This document shows positions 1 to 5,061 of a stretch of 9,222 bases of DNA, piece by piece. Origin of the DNA: WGOA01 sp964429745 (GTDB lineage: Bacteria > Bacteroidota > Bacteroidia > Chitinophagales > BACL12). Both the position numbers and the translations under genes were made by a program. How positions within the stretch are numbered: position 1 is the first letter of the stretch; every line of letters begins with the position of its first letter. The stretch spans positions 1 through 9,222 of the forward strand of contig CAYSDI010000117.1 of NCBI GenBank assembly GCA_964429745.1. The letters run 5' to 3'. The notes beneath the pieces were generated by a model that was not told where the DNA came from, searched no databases, and saw nothing but the letters and a program-made list of their open reading frames with translations.

Positions 1-435
1 GGGTGGGGGTTAGGGGTCGAAAGGCGCTATACTTTATTCATTGAGCCAACTTAAGGCATGTACACCCTAATCGGTTCCCTATATACCCCTCTGAAAGGTT
101 TTGCCGTCCAGCGGACATTGGCTATTGGAAGAGGCTAGCCAGGCCCTACTACTCCTGAACCGTCTAAAAAAAAGCTGGCCCCGATACCGATCAAACCAAG
201 CCGCAGGGAGGTACGGTGGTCTGGCGGATCAGCAACCAGCTTTTTCATCAAAAGAGCTAAACCAAGAAAGAATACATACAAAAGAAGTACTACACACGAT
301 AAGAAGAGCATACCAAGCAACCCTCTCTTAGCATACCGTGCTGTATGGCATGTTTGTGTGGTGTAAGAATACAAACATTTCTTAGAAAATAAAATCCCGC
401 ACTAAGATTTTTTTCAACAACAGCTCCCGGAAGGC
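1..435. other. Left-edge region, largely non-coding
   Basis: This stretch lies downstream of rpoD and holds no recognisable conserved gene. It is visibly more A/T-rich than the genes to its right, with an A8 run near 165-172 and purine-rich stretches around 255-310. GCATACC occurs twice (308-314 and 331-337), and the second copy forms a small hairpin, CATAC 332-336 with GTATG 343-347. The only coding candidate is the short hydrophobic minus-strand ORF at 135-311, listed separately. The plus-strand reading at 101-331 needs a TTG start and has no family resemblance. No tRNA, repeat array or mobile-element end was seen. Confidence 0.5.
135..311 (-). CDS. Possible small membrane protein (hypothetical, 58 aa)
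   Basis: I do not recognise this ORF. From the ATG at 309-311 it would encode 58 residues. Residues 1-21 form a strongly hydrophobic segment ending in a double lysine (KK), as expected of an inner-membrane helix. A short polar stretch with the residues DPPDHR follows, then a second moderately hydrophobic segment rich in Gly, Leu and Ile. The ORF can be extended upstream in frame to a TTG at 374, but the added residues are polar and unconvincing. It lies beyond the rpoD terminator, so it would need its own promoter, and I found no good TAnnTTTG box. A T-rich strand can give hydrophobic ORFs by chance, so this is a candidate only. Confidence 0.3.
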   Translation of the reverse strand: MLFLSCVVLLLYVFFLGLALLMKKLVADPPDHRTSLRLGLIGIGASFFLDGSGVVGPG

Positions 436-472
436 AAAAAAAATCCCCCAATCCGCTGCCGGACCGGGGGAT
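436..472 (-). terminator. Intrinsic terminator of rpoD
   Basis: Read on the minus strand, a GC-rich stem is followed directly by a run of about eight T. The outer arms are ATCCCCC (443-449) and GGGGGAT (466-472), both in plus-strand reading. Inside them a 2x2 internal loop leads to a 4-bp stem, TCCG (452-455) with CGGA (460-463), closed by a tetraloop. The T-run corresponds to the A-run at 436-443. It lies about 27 bp past the rpoD stop codon, which fits factor-independent termination of that gene. Confidence 0.85.
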
Positions 473-492
473 GTTCCGCTTGGGGCGGGAGT

Positions 493-508
493 GGGCAATC
501 AATTGCCC
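493..508 (-). repeat. Small hairpin spanning the rpoD stop codon
   Basis: GGGCAA (493-498) and TTGCCC (503-508) form a perfect 6-bp stem with a 4-nt loop that includes the rpoD stop codon (499-501). No T-run follows it on either strand, so it is not a terminator by itself. It sits just before the intrinsic terminator at 436-472 and could protect the 3' end of the mRNA or be incidental. Confidence 0.45.
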
Positions 509-1365
509 AGGTAACTCTTCAGCAACTTGCTGCGGCTGTTGGCTCTGAGCTTGTTGATGGCCTTGTCCTTGATCTGGCGGACGCGTTCCCGGGTCAGGTG
601 GAAGCGGTCGCCAATGTCTTCAAGCGACATGCACTGCTCGATGCCGATCCCGAAATAGAGGACAATCACGTCGCGCTGGCGCTCCGTCAGGGTGCCAAGC
701 GAGCGCTCTACCTCTTTGGATAAGCTGGCTTTGTAGGCCAGGTCATTGTCTGTGCGGTTGTCCGTGCTAGTTAAAACATCAAGGAGCGAATTGTCTTCGC
801 CGTCTTCGAATGGGGCATCTACCGAGATATGGCGGGCGGCTACACCCAAGGTGGTGCGCACCTCATCCTGACTCAGGTCAAGCGCGTCAGCCAGCTCGTC
901 GGCGCTTGGCTCGCGCTCAAACTTCTGCTCCAGCTCAGAGAACGCGCGGTTGATTTTGTTAAGCGACCCCACTTTGTTCAGCGGCAGGCGTACGATGCGG
1001 CTCTGTTCGGCCAGGCTTTGCAGGATGCTTTGGCGGATCCACCACACCGCGTAGGAGATGAATTTAAAGCCCCGGGTTTCGTCAAAGCGCTGGGCTGCCT
1101 TAATCAGACCGAGGTTTCCCTCGTTGATCAGGTCGCTCAAGGACAGGCCTTGGTTCTGGTATTGCTTAGCTACCGAAACCACAAAGCGGAGGTTGGCTTT
1201 GGTAAGTCTTTCCAGGGCTGCCTGGTCTCCTTCTTTGATGCGCCGGGCCAGTTGCACCTCATCGTCTGCAGAGAGGAGCTCCACTTTGCCGATCTCCTGG
1301 AGGTACTTTTCCAGCGATTGGCTTTCCCGGTTGGTAATGGACTTTGTAATTTTTAGTTGCCGCAT
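499..1365 (-). CDS. rpoD: RNA polymerase primary sigma factor (RpoD/SigA, Bacteroidota type)
   Basis: This is the housekeeping sigma factor that directs core RNA polymerase to most promoters. The 288-residue protein has the short form typical of Bacteroidota, lacking region 1.1 and the large non-conserved insert of proteobacterial RpoD. Region 1.2 lies at about 17-44 (SLEKYLQEIGKVELLS). Region 2 spans about 52-123, with the core-binding and -10-recognition helices around DLINEGNLGLIKAAQRFD and the melting motif YAVWWIRQSI. Region 3 spans about 124-200. Region 4 spans about 222-283, with the -35-binding helix-turn-helix at about 247-270 (LEDIGDRFHLTRERVRQIK). The ATG at 1363-1365 gives the characteristic start MRQLKITKS. 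The gene is divergent from the START-like gene and ends in a strong terminator. All regions look intact. Confidence 0.97.
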   Translation of the reverse strand: MRQLKITKSITNRESQSLEKYLQEIGKVELLSADDEVQLARRIKEGDQAALERLTKANLRFVVSVAKQYQNQGLSLSDLINEGNLGLIKAAQRFDETRGFKFISYAVWWIRQSILQSLAEQSRIVRLPLNKVGSLNKINRAFSELEQKFEREPSADELADALDLSQDEVRTTLGVAARHISVDAPFEDGEDNSLLDVLTSTDNRTDNDLAYKASLSKEVERSLGTLTERQRDVIVLYFGIGIEQCMSLEDIGDRFHLTRERVRQIKDKAINKLRANSRSKLLKSYLGN

Positions 1366-1423
1366 GTTGTTGGTTCTTTGCCTGATTCGTGAAGTTTGGC
1401 CGCATACCGCTGGCCTATCTAAG

Positions 1424-1454
1424 TAAAAGTAAACCCTGCCGAACGCATTTTCAA
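1424..1454 (-). promoter_or_regulatory. Candidate rpoD promoter
   Basis: Read on the minus strand, TACTTTTA (plus 1424-1431) differs at one base from the Bacteroidota -7 box TAnnTTTG. A TTG (plus 1452-1454) lies 20 bp upstream, within the usual -33 spacing. Transcription would begin near 1417-1419, giving a leader of about 50 nt. Neither element is perfect and no alternative was clearly better. Confidence 0.4.
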
Positions 1455-1548
1455 TGTTTTTTTCACGAAGTAACCTATCCTTAACCCTTGGTTACAAATG
1501 GTTTATGCAAAGGATACATAAGCTTAACACTGAACGCGCATTACGTGT

Positions 1549-1578
1549 TTTGTTTCCTCAAGAATTATACTATACTTG
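1549..1578 (+). promoter_or_regulatory. Candidate promoter for the START-lptF-PAP2 operon
   Basis: TTTG at 1549-1552 is followed after 18 bp by TATACTTG at 1571-1578, a one-mismatch fit to TAnnTTTG. This matches the sigma architecture described for Bacteroidota. Transcription would begin near 1583-1586 and give a leader of about 32 nt before the ATG at 1617. The site lies inside the hypothetical upstream extension of the START ORF, which is one reason for preferring the ATG at 1617. Confidence 0.6.
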
Positions 1579-1616
1579 CAGTCGGCCAGCAAATAGCCCT
1601 CTTTAATCCTTATCCC

Positions 1617-2000
1617 ATGTCGAATTCCAAGCCCTTCAAGCTGGAATATATTATCAAAAGTTCTCCTACAATCCTTTACAGCTTCCTGACTACACCAGCA
1701 GGACTCAGTCAGTGGTTCGCCGATTCGGTTGACATCAACGGCGAGATTTACACCTTCCTTTGGAATGGAGTTGCTGAAGAGGCAGAGTTGCTCGAGGACA
1801 TTGAGAATGAGTTAGTGCGTTTCCGTTGGGACTACGCGGATGAACACGAGTACTTCGAATTCAGCATCGTGCTTTCGGAGGTAACGGGTGATACCATCTT
1901 GTACATCACTGATTTTGCCGAGGAATCCGATCGCCGGGATCAGGAAATCCTTTGGGACAGCCAAATCGCCAATCTGAGCAAGCGGCTCGGGGGCTCCTAA
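1617..2000 (+). CDS. START-like domain protein (Bacteroidota AHSA1/START family)
   Basis: The 127-residue protein belongs to the small START-like (SRPBCC/AHSA1-type fold) family common in Bacteroidota. These folds form a helix-grip cavity that binds lipids or other hydrophobic ligands; no ligand is established for this branch as far as I know. Supporting features are the N-terminal strand FKLEYIIKSSP (7-17), the helix and loop LYSFLTTPAGLSQWFADSV (20-38) with the family-typical GLSQWFAD, the strand pair YTFLWNG (45-51) and VRFRWDY (67-73), and the amphipathic C-terminal helix at about 105-124. It has no signal peptide or membrane segment, so it is predicted cytoplasmic. The frame is open upstream to 1488, but the ATG at 1617 gives the usual family start and length and falls after the promoter candidate. 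It lies 75 bp before the permease gene, an order I recall as recurrent in this phylum. Confidence 0.88.
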   Translation: MSNSKPFKLEYIIKSSPTILYSFLTTPAGLSQWFADSVDINGEIYTFLWNGVAEEAELLEDIENELVRFRWDYADEHEYFEFSIVLSEVTGDTILYITDFAEESDRRDQEILWDSQIANLSKRLGGS

Positions 2001-2038
2001 GCATGACCAGGGCCAGTCATGCCCTGCCGCTGGAGCCC
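1991..2038 (+). promoter_or_regulatory. Nested and competing hairpins between START gene and lptF
   Basis: Three perfect inverted repeats overlap here. GGGCTCC (1991-1997) pairs with GGAGCCC (2032-2038) as an outer stem that encloses the START stop codon. Inside it, GCATGAC (2001-2007) can pair with GTCATGC (2016-2022). Alternatively CAGGGC (2008-2013) can pair with GCCCTG (2021-2026). The two inner stems share bases 2021-2022 and cannot form together. No T-run follows, so this is not a standard intrinsic terminator. It could be an RNA processing, stability or attenuation element that sets the ratio of START protein to permease. Confidence 0.5.
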
Positions 2039-2075
2039 GGACGTATCTTTGGCCTTTGCAGCCTGTGCTTCCCCG

Positions 2076-3503
2076 ATGAACAAACTTGACCGGTACATTC
2101 TGGCCTCCTTTGCCGGCCCTTTTGTGCTGACGTTTTTCATAACGCTGTTCATTCTGTTGATGCAGTTCCTCTGGAAGTACATCGACGATCTGGTAGGCAA
2201 GGGCCTGGATTGGTATGTGGTGGGCGAATTGATGTTCTATGCATCCGCGACTATGGTCCCGCTTGCCCTGCCGCTCGCTGTGCTGCTGGCTTCGCTGATG
2301 ACCTTTGGGAATTTGGGCGAGCGTTTTGAACTGGCTGCGCTCAAATCGTCGGGCATTTCGATGTTCCGGTTCATGCGAAGCGCGATTTTTCTGTCCGCCG
2401 TGATTTCGCTCGGAGCCTATGGCTTTTCGAACTACGTGATGCCCAAAGCTTCCCTGAAGTTCTGGACACGGCTGATTGACATCACGCAGAAGAAGCCCGC
2501 CCTGAACATCAAGCCCAATGTCTTCTACCACGACATTGACCAGTATTCCATCCTGGTTCTGCGCAAAGACGATGACAACATTCACGTCCACGACGTGACC
2601 ATTTACGATAAGACTGGAAACGGTAGCGCGGACAACCTGCTAATTGCGGAAAAAGCCCAGATGTACGCCGACCAGGACGATAACGCGCTGGTTATGCGGC
2701 TGTTCAACGGCAAGCAATACCAGCACCTGAAGTCTACTGGCGAGCCTGGCGCAAGCGGCCAGGAGTACATGCGCATGGAGTTTGGGCAGTGGGAAAAGGC
2801 GCTGGACCTGAGTGGGCTCGAGTTGGGCAGTTCAAACGAAGAAACCTACCAGAACCACTACCGGATGCTTACCCAGCAGCAGTTGTCGCAAGCCACGGAT
2901 TCTATTCGGCGCCAGACGCTGCGCCGTTTTGGCACGCTCGCGCCGGTTATTGGCAGCTACTTTTGGTTTGAGCGCAACAAGACCGGGTTTGCCGAGCTGC
3001 AACCTGTTCCAGGTGGCAGTGTGCTCGACTCCATCCCGGCCCGCCACAAACCCGGAGCGGTGAGCCGTGCCCTGGTATCGGCGCGGAACGTTAACAGTTT
3101 TTCGCGGCAGATCCAGGACAACACGCGCTACGCCGAAGAGCGCATCCGCCAACATCGCATTGAATGGCATCGCAAAATGAGCCTGTCCGCCGCGTGTTTT
3201 GTCTTCCTGTTTGTGGGCGCGCCGCTCGGGGCTATCATTCGCAAAGGCGGGTTTGGGATGCCAGTTATTACGTCCGTTCTTATATTTGTAATTTTTTATG
3301 TTTTATACATTACGGGCGAAAAGTTCGCGGACCAGGGCGTCTGGGGTACGGCCTTTGGCATGTGGTTTTCTAACCTGACGATTTTTCCGTTCAGCCTATG
3401 GCTGACCAGCAAGGCCATGAACGACAGCCCCTTGTTGAACGCAGAAGCCTGGCGGGAGGTCATAGGCCGCGTGCGCCGAAAACGTGCTAAACCAGCGCCA
3501 TGA
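2076..3503 (+). CDS. LptF/LptG family permease (YjgP/YjgQ), lipopolysaccharide export
   Basis: This is a membrane subunit of the Lpt ABC transporter, which extracts lipopolysaccharide from the inner membrane and passes it to the periplasmic bridge. The 475-residue protein has the family layout: three N-terminal membrane helices (about 12-32, 56-75, 100-120), a periplasmic beta-rich domain (about 145-250), and three C-terminal helices (about 369-388, 396-414, 423-445). The segment GNLGERFELAALKSSGIS (78-95) is the expected cytoplasmic coupling helix that contacts the LptB ATPase. The ATG at 2076 gives the typical start MNKLDRYIL; an in-frame ATG at 2019 adds 19 unlike residues inside the hairpin region. 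It is about 110 residues longer than E. coli LptF or LptG, mostly in a charged, Gln/Arg-rich stretch at about 258-367. F versus G cannot be decided from sequence alone. Its end overlaps the PAP2 gene by ATGA. Confidence 0.93.
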   Translation: MNKLDRYILASFAGPFVLTFFITLFILLMQFLWKYIDDLVGKGLDWYVVGELMFYASATMVPLALPLAVLLASLMTFGNLGERFELAALKSSGISMFRFMRSAIFLSAVISLGAYGFSNYVMPKASLKFWTRLIDITQKKPALNIKPNVFYHDIDQYSILVLRKDDDNIHVHDVTIYDKTGNGSADNLLIAEKAQMYADQDDNALVMRLFNGKQYQHLKSTGEPGASGQEYMRMEFGQWEKALDLSGLELGSSNEETYQNHYRMLTQQQLSQATDSIRRQTLRRFGTLAPVIGSYFWFERNKTGFAELQPVPGGSVLDSIPARHKPGAVSRALVSARNVNSFSRQIQDNTRYAEERIRQHRIEWHRKMSLSAACFVFLFVGAPLGAIIRKGGFGMPVITSVLIFVIFYVLYITGEKFADQGVWGTAFGMWFSNLTIFPFSLWLTSKAMNDSPLLNAEAWREVIGRVRRKRAKPAP

Positions 3504-4147
3504 GCATCACGCAAAAACTCGCGATTCTGTTTCAGCGAACTTGGGGCTTTTCGCTGCCGCTGATGCTGTTTGCAGTGTTTGGAGGCATCGTATTGAGCCA
3601 GATCGAACGCGGCGATGTGGTGCTGTTGGTCAACGGATGGCATCAGCCCGCAGCAGATGTATTTTTTCGCTACGCCACCTGGTTGGGAGACGGAACGTTT
3701 TGGTTGATCGTTTTTGTCTTGCTTACGCTTTGGCAGCGCCGCTATGGCGTACAAGTAGCTTTGGCTGGCACGCTGTCCGCTTTCCTGGTGCAGGGGTTGA
3801 AAAACATTTTTCGCATGGAACGCCCCATCAAGGTGCTTGCTGACTACGATTTGGCGCTGGTACAAGGCGTTCACGTCTATGGATACATGAGCTTTCCCAG
3901 TGGCCATTCCGGAGCCGCGTTCACCGGGTTCTTTTTATTGGCTGCCTGGTCAGGAAAGCCCTGGATGGGTTTTTTCTGCTTTGTGCTGGCCGCTATCGCT
4001 GGTTTTTCACGCATTTACCTGGTACAGCACTTCTTTATAGATGTCTATGCTGGCGCTTTGCTCGGCGTGGGCATGGCCAGCGTTGTGTTGCTCTTATGGC
4101 GGGGCAAAACCTCGCTCCTCGCTTTACCGATAGCGGTCAACCCCTAA
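3500..4147 (+). CDS. PAP2-superfamily membrane phosphatase
   Basis: This 215-residue integral membrane phosphatase should hydrolyse a lipid phosphate or pyrophosphate at the periplasmic face. The three signature motifs are complete: K101-x6-R108-P109 (KNIFRMERP), P133-S-G-H136, and S170-R171-x5-H177-x3-D181 (SRIYLVQHFFID), with H136 and H177 as the expected catalytic histidines. About six hydrophobic segments are visible (roughly 17-34, 64-78, 86-100, 138-150, 156-170, 183-199). Its ATG overlaps the permease stop as ATGA, so translation is probably coupled. Substrate is not determined by the motifs. Given the permease and glycosyltransferases nearby, undecaprenyl pyrophosphate recycling or lipid A dephosphorylation (LpxE-like) are the most reasonable guesses. 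Confidence 0.92.
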   Translation: MSITQKLAILFQRTWGFSLPLMLFAVFGGIVLSQIERGDVVLLVNGWHQPAADVFFRYATWLGDGTFWLIVFVLLTLWQRRYGVQVALAGTLSAFLVQGLKNIFRMERPIKVLADYDLALVQGVHVYGYMSFPSGHSGAAFTGFFLLAAWSGKPWMGFFCFVLAAIAGFSRIYLVQHFFIDVYAGALLGVGMASVVLLLWRGKTSLLALPIAVNP

Positions 4148-4180
4148 AACGGGCGATATTCTACGGGTGGGTCCAATTCC

Positions 4181-4218
4181 GCGAGCTGTCACCGCTCCCG
4201 GAGCGTGACCAGTTCCGC
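4181..4218. terminator. Long bulged hairpin between convergent genes
   Basis: The core GTCA-C-CGCTC (4188-4197) pairs with GAGCG-TGAC (4201-4209) with one bulged C and a 3-nt loop. The stem continues outward through GCGAGCT (from 4181, with a G-T pair) and AGTTC-GC (to 4218), with single bulges at 4210 and 4216. It fills the gap between the PAP2 stop and the minus-strand glycosyltransferase stop codon (4218-4220), which it touches. There is no T-run on either side, so it may be a weak bidirectional terminator or an mRNA 3'-end stabiliser. Confidence 0.5.
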
Positions 4219-4973
4219 TACTTCGGCTTGATGTCGGCGTAAATCGCAAAGCGCGCCAGACCTTTTCGCTGCAAAAAATGGCGTACAGAAACGCCCAGGA
4301 CACCCAAGCCGTAGGTTACGCTTCGCTGAAAATTGATGGAAGAAGCCTCTTCAAAATAGCGCGTCGGGCAAGTGATTTCACCGATGGTGTAGCCCGCATA
4401 AATGATTTGGCTGAGCATCTCGTTGTCAAACACAAAGTCGTCGGAGTTGCGCTGCAGGGGAAGGGCCTCCAGCACTTCCCGCGAGAACGCTCGGTAACCC
4501 GTGTGGTATTCCGAAAGCTTTTCGCCTACCAGCAAGTTTTGCACCAGCGTTAAGAGCCTGTTGGCGATGTATTTGTAGCGGGGCATGCCACCCGCAAGGG
4601 CCCCCTTCCCCAGAATTCGGCTGCCCAACACCACGGGGTAGAGATCTGCGGCGATCAGGCTGACCATGGCCGGGATGAGTTTTGGGGTGTACTGGTAATC
4701 CGGGTGCAGCATGATAATTACGTCAGCGCCCAGGTCGAGTGCTTTGCGGTAACAGGATTTCTGGTTGCCTCCGTAGCCGGTGTTGTGCTCGTGGCGGATG
4801 ACGTGGCGAATGCCGAGCCGCCGGGCCACTTCAACGGTGTCATCGCGGCTCGCATCGTCTACCAGGACTACTTCGTCAACCAGGTCGAGGGGGATTTCGC
4901 GGTAGGTGGTCTCCAGCGTTTTGCCGGCATTGTAAGCCGGAAGCACGACCACAACTTTCTTGTTCTGAAACAT
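4218..4973 (-). CDS. Family 2 glycosyltransferase, polyprenol-phosphate (DPM/DPG-like) type
   Basis: The 251-residue GT-A fold enzyme should move a sugar from a nucleotide donor to an acceptor, often polyprenyl phosphate in this subgroup. Visible motifs are PAYN (12-15), the nucleotide-binding VLVDDAS (36-42), HNTGYGGNQ (63-71), the position usually holding the metal-binding DxD as HPDYQY (90-95), GSR (117-119), and SEYHTGYRAF (154-163), with FDNEM at 182-186 in the acceptor region. There is no C-terminal membrane helix pair, so it is either soluble or peripherally bound, unlike long ArnC/GtrB-type relatives. It is transcribed alone, convergent with PAP2 and divergent from the GT4 gene. Sugar and acceptor cannot be told from sequence. 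Its product could feed the other glycosyltransferases or add a glycan precursor elsewhere. Confidence 0.92.
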   Translation of the reverse strand: MFQNKKVVVVLPAYNAGKTLETTYREIPLDLVDEVVLVDDASRDDTVEVARRLGIRHVIRHEHNTGYGGNQKSCYRKALDLGADVIIMLHPDYQYTPKLIPAMVSLIAADLYPVVLGSRILGKGALAGGMPRYKYIANRLLTLVQNLLVGEKLSEYHTGYRAFSREVLEALPLQRNSDDFVFDNEMLSQIIYAGYTIGEITCPTRYFEEASSINFQRSVTYGLGVLGVSVRHFLQRKGLARFAIYADIKPK

Positions 4974-4989
4974 CGGTCTAAAAGTGGGG

Positions 4990-4997
4990 CAAAGCTA
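4990..4997 (-). promoter_or_regulatory. Exact TAnnTTTG -7 box for the minus-strand GT2 gene
   Basis: On the minus strand TAGCTTTG (plus 4990-4997) matches the Bacteroidota -7 consensus exactly. Twenty bases upstream is TTTTC rather than TTTG, so the -33 element is weak. Transcription would begin near 4983-4986, leaving a leader of only about 10-12 nt before the ATG at 4973. Confidence 0.5.
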
Positions 4998-5046
4998 CGT
5001 GTTCTTGCCGCCGTCTTGAAAAGCAGCGCTTGTAAGGCTTGCGGGT

Positions 5047-5054
5047 TAAATTTG
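5047..5054 (+). promoter_or_regulatory. Exact TAnnTTTG -7 box at the GT4 start
   Basis: TAAATTTG (5047-5054) is an exact consensus -7 box that ends 7 bp before the ATG at 5062. The start codon is well supported by the family N-terminus, so the transcript would be leaderless or carry only a few leader bases. TTG elements occur at 5030-5032 and 5016-5018, but the spacings (14 and 28 bp) are outside the usual range, so activity may need an activator or the match may be chance. Confidence 0.4.
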
Positions 5055-5061
5055 CGGCTGC

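Noticed and set aside
160..215. Possible minus-strand terminator with the T8 run at 165-172
   Set aside because: The upstream pairing is at best 5 bp with a bulge and a long loop, too weak to call.
829..1356. Long plus-strand ORF opposite rpoD
   Set aside because: It mirrors the rpoD codons, and rpoD is a certain assignment with full-length conservation.
1488..1616. In-frame upstream extension of the START-like gene (43 more residues)
   Set aside because: The added residues do not resemble the family, and the best promoter candidate (1549-1578) lies inside this stretch; the ATG at 1617 gives the usual length.
2019..2075. Upstream ATG for the permease adding 19 residues
   Set aside because: It lies within the hairpin cluster, and the added residues do not fit the family start; the ATG at 2076 begins the typical MNKLDRYIL.
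1812..2591. 259-codon minus-strand ORF across the START and permease genes
   Set aside because: It is antisense to two recognised genes, and its His/Gln-rich composition is typical of a shadow frame.
3296..3907. 203-codon minus-strand ORF opposite the permease and PAP2 genes
   Set aside because: It is antisense to confidently assigned membrane proteins and shows no family motif.
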